Assembly: GCF_004331345.1 (NCBI RefSeq)
Contig: NZ_SJJZ01000004.1
Location: 930,001 to 994,000 of the forward strand
Origin: Kribbella soli
GTDB lineage: Bacteria; Actinomycetota; Actinomycetes; Propionibacteriales; Kribbellaceae
Length of the DNA stretch: 64,000 bases
Direction: 5' to 3'
Made by a program: the position numbers and the translations under genes. Numbering within the stretch: position 1 is the stretch's first letter; every line of letters begins with the position of its first letter. Below the pieces are notes generated by a model. The model made no database searches and was not told where the DNA came from. It saw only the letters and a program-made list of their open reading frames with translations. Below are positions 9,101 through 16,521 of the stretch, piece by piece.

Positions 9101-9116
9101 TCACCACATGTGGTGA
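9101..9116. promoter_or_regulatory. 16-bp perfect palindrome between LuxR gene and membrane gene
   Basis: TCACCACATGTGGTGA is fully self-complementary and starts one base after the LuxR stop codon. It has no loop, so it is a poor terminator and looks more like a dimer binding site. It could serve the next gene or the LuxR regulator. The role is inferred. Confidence 0.5.
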
Positions 9117-9173
9117 CGCCTACTCCCTACGTCGCGGCCTACGTTCCGATTACCACTAACGAGGGAGTCGGAA

Positions 9174-9830
9174 ATGACTGTCACCGCAACCACACTGACC
9201 CGGGCCGCCGGCGCCGCCGCCGTCGCTGCCGGAGCGATCTTCATCGGGGTACAGATCGGGCACCCGCACGTCGACGTCAACTCGATCGTCACGACCGAGC
9301 TCGCCGTACGGAACACGCTGAAGCTGCTGATGGCGGCGCTGGCGCTGGTCGGGATCACCGGCCTGTACCTGAGTCAGATCCGCCGGAACGGCGTCCTCGG
9401 GCTCATCGGGTACGTCGTCCTCGCGTTCGGCTACCTGTTGATTGCCGGCACGACGTACGTGTCGGCGTTCGTCCTGCCGTCGATCGCGGGCACGAGCCCC
9501 GGGTATGTGCGTGACGTGGTCGAGGTGGCGACCGGCGGCCACGCGATCGGCGACATCGGGGCCCTCGGGACTGTCTTCAAGGTGCAGGGATTCGCCTACC
9601 TGGCCGGTGGCCTGCTGCTCGGGATCGCGCTCTTCCGCGCCCGTGTGCTGGCTCGCTGGGCGACGGTCCTGCTGGCCGTCGGCGGTCTCGTCTCCGCGGC
9701 GCTGACCGTGGCACCGGACTCGCTCTACCGCCTGCTGGCCTACCCGAACGGCATCGCGATGATCGCCCTCGGCTACTCGCTCTGGCGCACGACGACAGCG
9801 GTGCGGCAGCCAGTTGCGGTCCAGAGTTGA
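9174..9830 (+). CDS. Small multi-pass membrane protein, probable LuxR-regulator target
   Basis: The 218-residue protein has about six hydrophobic helices (first near 10-25, last near 180-200) and short polar loops. No enzyme motif is visible. It resembles unnamed actinobacterial membrane proteins often found beside MalT-type LuxR regulators. ATG 9174 follows GAGGGAGT at good spacing. The nearby palindrome and co-orientation suggest that the upstream LuxR protein controls it, which is inference. Confidence 0.75.
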   Translation: MTVTATTLTRAAGAAAVAAGAIFIGVQIGHPHVDVNSIVTTELAVRNTLKLLMAALALVGITGLYLSQIRRNGVLGLIGYVVLAFGYLLIAGTTYVSAFVLPSIAGTSPGYVRDVVEVATGGHAIGDIGALGTVFKVQGFAYLAGGLLLGIALFRARVLARWATVLLAVGGLVSAALTVAPDSLYRLLAYPNGIAMIALGYSLWRTTTAVRQPVAVQS

Positions 9831-10036
9831 CCGTCTACGAGGTCCGGGTCGCCGGGCGCATCGACCCGAGCTGGTCCGGCTGGTTCGCCGACTTCACCCT
9901 CACCCCAGAACCCGATGACACCACCACGCTCCGCGGCACGATCGCGGACCAGTCCGAGCTCCACGGCGTACTCGCCCGAATCCGCGACCTCGGCCTCCCC
10001 CTCATCTCCGTCACCCCCACCACCAGGCGGGACTGA
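9827..10036 (+). CDS. Small hypothetical protein (69 aa)
   Basis: A TTG start at 9827 overlaps the TGA of the membrane gene (TTGA), so it is probably translated by coupling. The product is a compact alpha/beta-looking soluble protein with YEVRVAGRIDPSW near the N-terminus and a helix LHGVLARIRDLG near the C-terminus. Similar short proteins with this pattern are common in actinobacteria, but I know no function. Codon use is like that of its neighbours. Confidence 0.6.
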   Translation: MTVYEVRVAGRIDPSWSGWFADFTLTPEPDDTTTLRGTIADQSELHGVLARIRDLGLPLISVTPTTRRD

Positions 10037-10142
10037 GAACACCCCGCGGTCCCGGGAGACAGGTAATTGCCTGTCCCCAGCCGCCGGCCCTTGTTCCCAG
10101 ACCACAGGCGGGCCGGTGACCGATAGTCTCGGGCGCCATGAG
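10034..10142. repeat. Duplicated leader region, copy 1
   Basis: This stretch shares ordered blocks with 10225-10386: ACCCCGCGG, then a GGTAATTGCCTGT-type block, then a 23-nt identical block GACCGATAGTCTCGG...CATGAG ending in the start codon. TAGTCT followed by eight bases and ATG is a leaderless promoter. Here the promoter drives only a short GrpB-like fragment. Confidence 0.65.
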
Positions 10143-10215
10143 TCGGCGCGTGATCCGGATCGATCACATCGGCTCCACCGCCGTACCCGGGGAATCCGCG
10201 GTGTCCGACGCCTGA
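10138..10215 (+). pseudogene. GrpB-like remnant (25 codons)
   Basis: The frame from ATG 10138 encodes MSRRVIRIDHIGSTAVPGE and then stops after a few more residues. The IxHIGSTAVPG motif is the signature of GrpB-family (UPF0157) nucleotidyltransferase-like proteins, which are normally 170 residues or more and continue GLxAKPxID. Both the upstream and downstream parts are missing, so this is a fragment left behind a live-looking promoter. It could be a deletion scar. Confidence 0.6.
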
Positions 10216-10224
10216 GTTGATTGG

Positions 10225-10386
10225 ACTGGGAATACCCCGCGGGGTATGGGGACATGTAATTGCCTGTTTCCGGTCTCCGGCGGTTGTTCCGACACTCCGG
10301 CGGCGGGGGGCGGGGTGGCGGCTGGGAATGTCACACGCGGTGGATGGGCGGTTGGTGGTGGGGACCGATAGTCTCGGGCGCCATGA
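10225..10386. repeat. Duplicated leader region, copy 2 (promoter of the glycosyltransferase gene)
   Basis: This second copy of the 10034-10142 blocks is expanded by about 50 bases of G-rich sequence in the middle. It ends with the same TAGTCT -10 box (10369-10374), eight bases and the start codon at 10383. No other coding sequence fits this 346-base gap. Confidence 0.65.
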
Positions 10387-11435
10387 GCACGAGTGTCGCC
10401 ATCGCGGTGATTACCTTCAGGCGACCTGCTCTGTTGCGGGGGTTGTTGACGAGTTTGCAGGCGCAGGAGCTGCCCTCGGACGGGGAGTACGCGATCCGGA
10501 TCGTCGTGGTGGACAACGACGCGGAAGGGTCGGCCGCGCGGGTGCTGGAGGAGTTCGGGGACGGTACGCCGTACCCGATCGAGTCGGTCGTGGAACCGGA
10601 GCCGGGGATCCCCTTCGCGCGGGAGCGCTCCGTCGAGCTCTGCTGGAACGACGACGCGCTGATCTTCGTCGACGACGACGAGGTCGCCCCGGCCGGCTGG
10701 CTGGCGACGCTGCTCAAGGCGTGGGAGTCCACCGGCGCCGATGTCGTCACCGGCCCTGTGAAGGGCAATCTCCCGCCCGGCGCGCCGCCGTGGAACGCCT
10801 ACAGCGACGTACACGACTCCACCGGCCGGCACACCACCGGCGAGGAGCTGCGCAAGGCGTACACGAACAACACGCTGGTCAGCCGCCGCGTCTACCACGC
10901 GGTCACGCCAGGCTTCCATCCCGCGTTCCGGTACACCGGCTCCAGCGACCTGCACTTCTTCCTCCGCGTGCACCGCGCCGGGTTCCGCATCGTCTGGTGC
11001 GAGGAGGCCTGCATCGCCGAGGAGGTCCCGGTCGGCCGCACCACGCTGCGCTGGCTGGTACGGCGTGCCTTCCGCTCGGGCAGCGGTGACACGATCAGCC
11101 GCCTGCTGATCCGCCCGGGCGCGGTCAGCTACGTCCTGGTGCTGGCCTATGCTTCGGCCCGGGTGATCTCGGCGATCGGGTTCGCCCTCGCCGGGCTGTT
11201 GCTCGGCCGGAAGACGCACCTGCTGAAGGCAGTCCGCCGGTTCTTCTCGGGCGTCGGTAGTCTCGCCGGGATAGTAGGGATCAACCATGACGAGTACCGG
11301 GAACGGCACGGTTCGGCCGACGGTGGCGGAGCTGTGCCGGGCGATCTGGACGGTGGAGCGGGACCTGGAGCTGCTCGAGTGGCAGATCCGGGGAGCGCAC
11401 CCCTGGCCGATCATCCGGATGCGCGTCTTTCATGA
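10383..11435 (+). CDS. Family 2 glycosyltransferase
   Basis: The 350-residue protein starts SVAIAVITFRRP with the GT-A nucleotide-binding fold. It has VVVDNDAEG near residues 41-49 and the metal-binding DDDE at 97-100 in ALIFVDDDEVAP. A C-terminal hydrophobic segment near 255-280 probably attaches it to the membrane. It likely transfers a sugar from an NDP-sugar to a surface glycan. The ATG lies eight bases after a -10 box, so the mRNA is leaderless. The last 49 codons overlap the next gene in another frame, and that tail looks low in information. Confidence 0.85.
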   Translation: MSTSVAIAVITFRRPALLRGLLTSLQAQELPSDGEYAIRIVVVDNDAEGSAARVLEEFGDGTPYPIESVVEPEPGIPFARERSVELCWNDDALIFVDDDEVAPAGWLATLLKAWESTGADVVTGPVKGNLPPGAPPWNAYSDVHDSTGRHTTGEELRKAYTNNTLVSRRVYHAVTPGFHPAFRYTGSSDLHFFLRVHRAGFRIVWCEEACIAEEVPVGRTTLRWLVRRAFRSGSGDTISRLLIRPGAVSYVLVLAYASARVISAIGFALAGLLLGRKTHLLKAVRRFFSGVGSLAGIVGINHDEYRERHGSADGGGAVPGDLDGGAGPGAARVADPGSAPLADHPDARLS

Positions 11436-12585
11436 GCTGACCCGCCGCACCGGCATCCACGGCGCGCCGCATCCGGTACGACGGACGCCGTACGACAAGG
11501 CCGCCCTGGTCGGGAAACACGTCGCCGGGGTCGTCACGCGCACCCCGTTCCCCGGCCGGTACGACGCGCTCGTCGTACCGCATCCGCGGAAACCGAACGG
11601 TGTCGAGATCTACACCGACGAGCTCCGCGCGGCGCTCGGCGACCGCGCCCTGATCCTGGACTCCGGGATCAACGGCACCCCGCTTCCGGGCAGCAAGAAC
11701 CTGGACTTCTTCACGTCGGCCGCCGGCGCGGTCCATCGCCGTACCGCCGACGACCGCGGCATCGCGGCCGCGCTGGAGAAACTCACCGGTGTCCGGATCC
11801 CGATCGGCGCGCTGCTGGCCCGTGAGGTCCCGAAGCACCTGCGGCTCCGCGCCCTCTACCGCGCGCTCCTCAAGAAGCACCGGATCACGACGGTCTACCT
11901 GGTCGTCGCGTACTTCCACCAGCACATCGTTGGCGCAGCCCGCGATCTCGGGATCCGCGTCGTCGAACTGCAGCACGGCGCGATCAGCCCGTTCCACCTC
12001 GGGTACAGCTACCCGGGCCGGCCCGTGGTCGCGGATCAGCCGGACGAGCTGTGGTGTTTCGGGTCGTACTGGACCGATGTCGCGGACCTGCCCGCGGGGA
12101 TGCGGACCGAGGTGATGGGCGCGCCGTTCCTGCCGCCGCCCGGCCCGAAGGAACCGCACCGGGTCGTCTTCTTGTCGCAGGGAACGGTCGGATCGGAGCT
12201 CGTCGAGGTCGCGGACGCGGTGGCCAAGGAGCACCCGGACCTGGAGATTCTCTACCGCTTGCACCCGAGCGAGCGCGCTGAGGACTACACGATTCCGGAC
12301 GGCGTGGAGCTCTCGACCCGCGGCAGTACGCTCGATCTGCTCGCGACCGCGACGTACCAGGTCGGCGTCTCGACCACTGCACTGTTCGAGGGCATGGCAC
12401 TCGGCTGCCGTACGGCGGTCGCGAACCTCCCGGGGCACGAGTACCTCGACCCGGCGATCGCCAAGGGTCACGCGCTCCTGATGTCTCGTCCCGGACAACT
12501 CACCGAGGCACCGCTCTGCGACGACCCGAGCAGCTACTACGCGCCGAGCAGCCTGTCACGGCTCGCGGCCGAGCAACCCGAGTAA
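11287..12585 (+). CDS. Putative glycan biosynthesis transferase (capsule-type)
   Basis: The 432-residue protein opens with RAIWTVERDLELLEWQI and PIIRMRVFHELTRRTG, a pattern I recall in actinobacterial proteins annotated as sialyltransferase-like or capsular polysaccharide proteins. Later motifs include ELQHGAISPFHLGY (about 222-235) and YRLHPSE (about 320), typical of GT-B-like or polyphosphoglycosyltransferase-like folds. It starts inside the preceding glycosyltransferase gene (149-bp overlap) and probably acts in the same pathway. Exact chemistry unknown. The 3' end overlaps the convergent gene by 30 bp. Confidence 0.7.
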   Translation: MTSTGNGTVRPTVAELCRAIWTVERDLELLEWQIRGAHPWPIIRMRVFHELTRRTGIHGAPHPVRRTPYDKAALVGKHVAGVVTRTPFPGRYDALVVPHPRKPNGVEIYTDELRAALGDRALILDSGINGTPLPGSKNLDFFTSAAGAVHRRTADDRGIAAALEKLTGVRIPIGALLAREVPKHLRLRALYRALLKKHRITTVYLVVAYFHQHIVGAARDLGIRVVELQHGAISPFHLGYSYPGRPVVADQPDELWCFGSYWTDVADLPAGMRTEVMGAPFLPPPGPKEPHRVVFLSQGTVGSELVEVADAVAKEHPDLEILYRLHPSERAEDYTIPDGVELSTRGSTLDLLATATYQVGVSTTALFEGMALGCRTAVANLPGHEYLDPAIAKGHALLMSRPGQLTEAPLCDDPSSYYAPSSLSRLAAEQPE

Positions 12586-13125
12586 GCGGTCCTGCAGCGG
12601 CGCGTCCGGCTCGACCGGTACTTCGGCGCCGTACACCTCGATGCCCTCGCCGAAGGCGCCGGGCGTCCGGTACTTCGTCATCAGCTCCGGCGGAATCGCG
12701 ACCGCGATCTCCCAGAGCCGCTCGACGTCGGCCGGGTCCATCGTCTCGTCCTGATCGGTGGCGCGCGCCAGGTCCCAGCCGTGCAGGACGAGGTCGTCGG
12801 ACACCACCTGGTCGATGTGCTGCTCGGTGGTCAGCCGCCCGGCCGGGGTGTCGGTCTCGGTCAGCGCGGCCACCGGGTCGTCCAGTACGTCCTCGATCGC
12901 GGCCCGTGCCTCCTGGAACGCGGTCAGCGGGTCGTCCGCCGGCTCCAGCTTCCGCGCGACCGGCGTCAGCATCACCGCGTGCATCGTGACGACGTGATCG
13001 ACCACGTCTCGCGCGGTCCACTTCGCGCACGGTGACTGGTTCCCCCACTGCTCGGGGTGCACCGCCGCAACCTTCCGCTCGAAGGCCTCGGCCCGCCGAC
13101 GGTACCGCTCCGCGATCTCACCCAT
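12556..13125 (-). CDS. TIGR03086-type DinB/mycothiol-maleylpyruvate-isomerase-like protein
   Basis: The 189-residue protein carries the family pattern: WTARDVVDHVVTMH near residues 43-56, with metal-binding-type His residues, and DLVLHGWDLARAT near 112-124. Such proteins are predicted four-helix metal-binding proteins related to mycothiol-dependent enzymes and DinB, with mostly unknown substrates. I chose ATG 13125 because homologues of this type begin just before a long first helix. An upstream in-frame start at 13218 adds residues without family character. Confidence 0.75.
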   Translation of the reverse strand: MGEIAERYRRRAEAFERKVAAVHPEQWGNQSPCAKWTARDVVDHVVTMHAVMLTPVARKLEPADDPLTAFQEARAAIEDVLDDPVAALTETDTPAGRLTTEQHIDQVVSDDLVLHGWDLARATDQDETMDPADVERLWEIAVAIPPELMTKYRTPGAFGEGIEVYGAEVPVEPDAPLQDRLLGLLGREP

Positions 13126-13282
13126 CCCCGCATAGTCCCGCGCCCACAGCCATCGAGGGAAGGGTCCACCCTGCGTCGGCGGTGTTGCGGACGGCCATGC
13201 AGGCAGAAGTCGGGTCAACGGGCCGAATCGGGCCCGGAACCGGACTTCTGGCGGCGTGGCGGTTCCTGTCGGTGCAGGCTCC

Positions 13283-13295
13283 TAGCGTTGGGCGC
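13283..13295 (+). promoter_or_regulatory. -10 box of a leaderless promoter for the aldo/keto reductase
   Basis: TAGCGT at 13283-13288 is followed by seven bases and ATG 13296, with no ribosome-binding site between. This matches the leaderless pattern seen at several other genes here. Confidence 0.5.
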
Positions 13296-14264
13296 ATGCG
13301 GACGGTGGAGTTGGGGCGGACGGGGTTGCGGGTCAGTGAGTTGGGGCTGGGGCTTGCTTCGGTCGGGGGGATGTTCGCGGCCGTGCCGGAGCGGCAGGCG
13401 GTCGCGACGATCGATCGGGCCTGGGAGTTGGGCGTGCGGTTGTTCGACACCGCGCCGGTGTACGGGTACGGCCTGTCGGAGCAGCGGGCCGGGCTGGCGT
13501 TGCGGGGGCGGCCGCGGGACGAGTTCGTGCTGAGCACCAAGGTGGGGCGGTTGATCGAGCCGGGCGGGCCGGATCTGCAGCCGATCTGGGCCGAGCCGCC
13601 GGCCGGGGTGGGGCCGCGGCTGGACTATTCGTACGGCGCGACGATCCGGTCGTTCGAGGCGAGTCTGGAGCGGATGGGGATCGACCGGATCGACGTCCTG
13701 CACATCCACGATCCGGAACTGGACTTCCTCACCGCGTCCACCGAGGCGTTCCGCGCCCTCGTCGAGCTACGCGGCCGGGGCACGATCCGAGCCATCTCAC
13801 TCGGCGTCAACCACACCGACGTAGCCGCCCGCTTCCTCCGCGAAAGCGCGGTTGATGTCAGGGGTGTGGAGGGGCCGGACGTCATCTTGCTGGCGGGGCG
13901 TTACAGCTTGCTGGATCAGTCGGGGGCGGATGAGTTGTTGCCGTTGTGCGAGAAGCTGGGGGTGGCTGTGATCGCGGCGGGGGTGTTTCACGGTGGGGTG
14001 CTGGCCGACACCGCGGACGGGGCACCGCACGGGTACGAGCGAGTCCCGCGGGACGTGCTGCGGCGGATCGACGTACTGCGGGAGCTCTGCAGCGCGTACG
14101 GCGTACCGCTGCTGGCTGCTGCGGTGCAGTTCCCGTTGACGCATCCCGCCGTACCGGCCGTGGTGGTGGGGGCGCGCAGCCCGCGGGAGATCGCCGAGGT
14201 CGCGGCGTGGCACGAATATGAGGTGCCGGAAGCGTTCTGGACCGCATTAAGGTCAGCGCTATGA
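13296..14264 (+). CDS. Aldo/keto reductase family oxidoreductase
   Basis: The 322-residue TIM-barrel enzyme has the N-terminal LGRTGLRVSELGLG, the catalytic Asp/Tyr region LFDTAPVYGYGLSE (about 48-61), a catalytic Lys in LSTKVGR (about 85) and His in LHIHDPE (about 132). It most resembles the D-threo-aldose 1-dehydrogenase / L-fucose dehydrogenase branch, which oxidises or reduces sugars with NAD(P). ATGA overlap with the YCII-like gene shows they are co-translated. Substrate uncertain. Confidence 0.85.
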   Translation: MRTVELGRTGLRVSELGLGLASVGGMFAAVPERQAVATIDRAWELGVRLFDTAPVYGYGLSEQRAGLALRGRPRDEFVLSTKVGRLIEPGGPDLQPIWAEPPAGVGPRLDYSYGATIRSFEASLERMGIDRIDVLHIHDPELDFLTASTEAFRALVELRGRGTIRAISLGVNHTDVAARFLRESAVDVRGVEGPDVILLAGRYSLLDQSGADELLPLCEKLGVAVIAAGVFHGGVLADTADGAPHGYERVPRDVLRRIDVLRELCSAYGVPLLAAAVQFPLTHPAVPAVVVGARSPREIAEVAAWHEYEVPEAFWTALRSAL

Positions 14265-14605
14265 GGTACATGCTGCTGCACAAGACCAACGACAGCCTGG
14301 AGGCCGGGAACCCGCCGGACCCGGACATCCTCGAGCGGGCGGACGCCGTACTCGAGGAGATGCGTCAGGCCGGGGTGCTGGTGCTCGGCGAGGGCCTGAT
14401 GCCGAGCTCCCGTGGCGCCCGGGTGACGTTCCCTGCACCCGGCCAGCCGCGGGTGATCGACGGGCCGTTCGCCGAGACCAAGGAACTCGTCGCGGGCGTC
14501 TCGATCATCCGCGTCGACACCAAGGAGGAAGCCGTCCAATGGGCCCTCCGCTTCGCCGAGGCCGACCCGTACACCGAGATCGACATCCTGGAGGTCGCGG
14601 GCTAA
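14261..14605 (+). CDS. YCII-related (DGPF-domain) protein
   Basis: The 114-residue protein shows the YCII/DGPF pattern: N-terminal MRYMLLHK, GEGLMPSS near 46, VIDGPFAETKELVAG (about 66-80) and a C-terminal helix. Structurally this is a dimeric ferredoxin-like fold; some members sit beside ECF sigma factors or oxidoreductases, but the biochemical role is unknown. It is coupled to the aldo/keto reductase by an ATGA overlap and meets the GNAT gene tail-to-tail with four shared bases. Confidence 0.8.
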   Translation: MRYMLLHKTNDSLEAGNPPDPDILERADAVLEEMRQAGVLVLGEGLMPSSRGARVTFPAPGQPRVIDGPFAETKELVAGVSIIRVDTKEEAVQWALRFAEADPYTEIDILEVAG

Positions 14606-15033
14606 AGCGTCAGGTGCAGGATCGGGTACGGCCTGCCGGTTGAATCCAGAGCACTTCGCGACACCAGCCGGAAGCCGTGGTGCTCGTAGAAACCCACGGC
14701 CTGCGGGTTCTGCTCGTTGACGTCGACCGAGGTGGCAGCGAAGTGCGCGAACGCGTGCTTGAGCAACAGGCTGCCGCCGCCGCGCCCGCGGTACGCCGGA
14801 TCGAGGAACAGCATCTCGACGTTCCCGTCCGCCACCCCGATGAACCCGATCAGCAGCCCGTCGTCACCGCGCAACCCGGCCAACTGCGCGATCTCCGGGA
14901 ACGACGCCCGTACCAACGGTCGGAACACGTCGAGATCCACCTCGGTCACGAACGAATGCGTCGCCCGGACCGACGCCTCCCACAACTCGGCCGCCCGGTC
15001 GTACTCGTCCGGCCGGACGTCGCTGATCTCCAT
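14602..15033 (-). CDS. GNAT family N-acetyltransferase
   Basis: The 143-residue protein has acetyl-CoA-binding motif A in FLDPAYRGRGGGSLLLKHA (about 76-94) and motif B-type AVGFYEHHGFRLVSR near 112-126. These define small GNAT acetyltransferases; the N-terminal half resembles YjaB/YhfO-type members. The substrate cannot be inferred. ATG 15033 is preceded by a weak GGCGGGATGG context and no better start exists. Confidence 0.8.
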   Translation of the reverse strand: MEISDVRPDEYDRAAELWEASVRATHSFVTEVDLDVFRPLVRASFPEIAQLAGLRGDDGLLIGFIGVADGNVEMLFLDPAYRGRGGGSLLLKHAFAHFAATSVDVNEQNPQAVGFYEHHGFRLVSRSALDSTGRPYPILHLTL

Positions 15034-15073
15034 CCCGCCACCGTCGCACCGGAGCCCGCGGCTGTCAGGCGAA

Positions 15074-15361
15074 TTACGGTGCGCTGACGCCTTCCTCTGC
15101 GGTGACGAGCGAGTCGATTGCCGCGAAGAAGCGGGCTATGCCGGGCAGGTTGGCGCCCTTCTCGCGAGATGCGGCGAAGTCCGCAGGGGTCGCCCAGTCG
15201 ACGATGTCCAGCCACTCGTTGTCCGGGAGCTGCACCAGCCGTGCACCGAGGAAGCCGGCCCGATCCGCCTCGAAGTCCTTCAGCATGTCGGCGCGCGCCG
15301 CGAGCAGCTCCTCCGAGCGCGACGGCAGCACACGGAAACGGGTCAGTTCGACTGTCGACAT
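15074..15361 (-). CDS. Antibiotic-biosynthesis-monooxygenase (ABM) fold protein
   Basis: The 95-residue protein starts STVELTRFRVLPSRSEELLAAR and has WLDIVDWATPADF near 50-62, typical of the dimeric ABM/ferredoxin-like fold. Members range from quinone-forming monooxygenases to uncharacterised stress proteins, so no reaction is assigned. It lies 11 bp downstream of the VWA gene on the same strand and may be the last gene of that operon. Confidence 0.7.
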   Translation of the reverse strand: MSTVELTRFRVLPSRSEELLAARADMLKDFEADRAGFLGARLVQLPDNEWLDIVDWATPADFAASREKGANLPGIARFFAAIDSLVTAEEGVSAP

Positions 15362-15372
15362 CGACGTACCTC

Positions 15373-16521
15373 TCAGGTGATGTTGGTTGCTGCCCAGCCG
15401 CCGATGTCCTCGCGGCGGATGGCAGCGGCCATCAGGTCAGGGAACTTGTCCGGTGTGCAGGCGAACGTCGGTACGCCGAGCTCGGCCAGCGCGGCCGCGT
15501 TCTCGGCGTCGTACGACGGCGTACCCGAGTCCGCGAGCGCCAGCAGAGCAATCACTTGTACGCCGGACTCCACCAAAGAACGCGCCCGACGCAACATCTC
15601 TTCCCGGACCCCGCCCTCGTACAGATCGGAGATCAGCACGAGCACGGTCTCGGCCGGTTTCGTGACCAGCTCCTCGCAGTACGCGAGCGCCCGGTTGATG
15701 TCCGTCCCGCCGCCCAGCTGCGTCCCGAACAGTACGTCGACCGGATCCTCGAGCTGATCGGTCAGATCCACCACCGCGGTGTCGAACACGACCAGCGAGG
15801 TCCGCAGCGTCCGGATCGATCCGAGCACCGCACCGAACAGCGAGGCGTAGACAACGGACTCGGCCATCGACCCGGACTGGTCGATCGCCAGCACGATGTC
15901 CCGCTGCACGCTGTGGTTCCGCCGCGCGTACCCGACCAGCCGGTCCGGCACGATCGTCCCGAGCGTCGGCGAGAAATGCTTGAGGTTCGCCCGGATCGTC
16001 CGGTCCCAGTCGATGTCCGAATGCCGCGGCCGCGCGGTCCGCCCGGCCCGATCGAGCGCACCGGTCACCGCCGCCCGCGTTCGCTCGGCGAGCCGCGCCT
16101 CGAGCTCGGCCACGACCCGGCCGACCACGTCCCGCGCGGTCTGCTTGGTCTCCTCGGGCATCACCTCGTTGAGCGCGAGCAACGTGGACACCAGATGTAC
16201 GTCGGGCTCGACCGCGCCCAGCAACTCCGGCTCCATCAGCATCCGCGTGATCCCGAGCCGCTCGACCGCGTCCCGCTGCATCACCTGGACGACGGTGCTC
16301 GGGAAGTACTGCCGGATGTCGCCCAACCACCGAGCCACCCGAGGCGCCGACGCACCCAACCCGGCCGACCGTTGCGTACCCGACTCCCCCTCCGCGGCGT
16401 CGTACAACGCGGCCAACGCCGCATCGACGGACCGGTCCTCGGCCGACAACGTCGTACCGGTCTCCTCCTCGGCCTCACCGCCCAGCACAAGCCGCCAGCG
16501 GCGCAGACGCTCGTCACTCAT
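15373..16521 (-). CDS. VWA-domain protein (CoxE-like partner of MoxR ATPase)
   Basis: The 382-residue protein has an N-terminal helical region and a C-terminal von Willebrand factor A domain starting near residue 208, with a complete metal-ion-dependent adhesion site: D214-x-S216-x-S218 in AIDQSGSMAES, then VVFDT near 240 and GGGTDI further on. VWA proteins paired with MoxR AAA+ ATPases act like chelatase or chaperone subunits that insert metals or remodel targets. Its start overlaps the DUF5682-like stop by four bases, so the pair is translationally coupled. Confidence 0.85.
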   Translation of the reverse strand: MSDERLRRWRLVLGGEAEEETGTTLSAEDRSVDAALAALYDAAEGESGTQRSAGLGASAPRVARWLGDIRQYFPSTVVQVMQRDAVERLGITRMLMEPELLGAVEPDVHLVSTLLALNEVMPEETKQTARDVVGRVVAELEARLAERTRAAVTGALDRAGRTARPRHSDIDWDRTIRANLKHFSPTLGTIVPDRLVGYARRNHSVQRDIVLAIDQSGSMAESVVYASLFGAVLGSIRTLRTSLVVFDTAVVDLTDQLEDPVDVLFGTQLGGGTDINRALAYCEELVTKPAETVLVLISDLYEGGVREEMLRRARSLVESGVQVIALLALADSGTPSYDAENAAALAELGVPTFACTPDKFPDLMAAAIRREDIGGWAATNIT

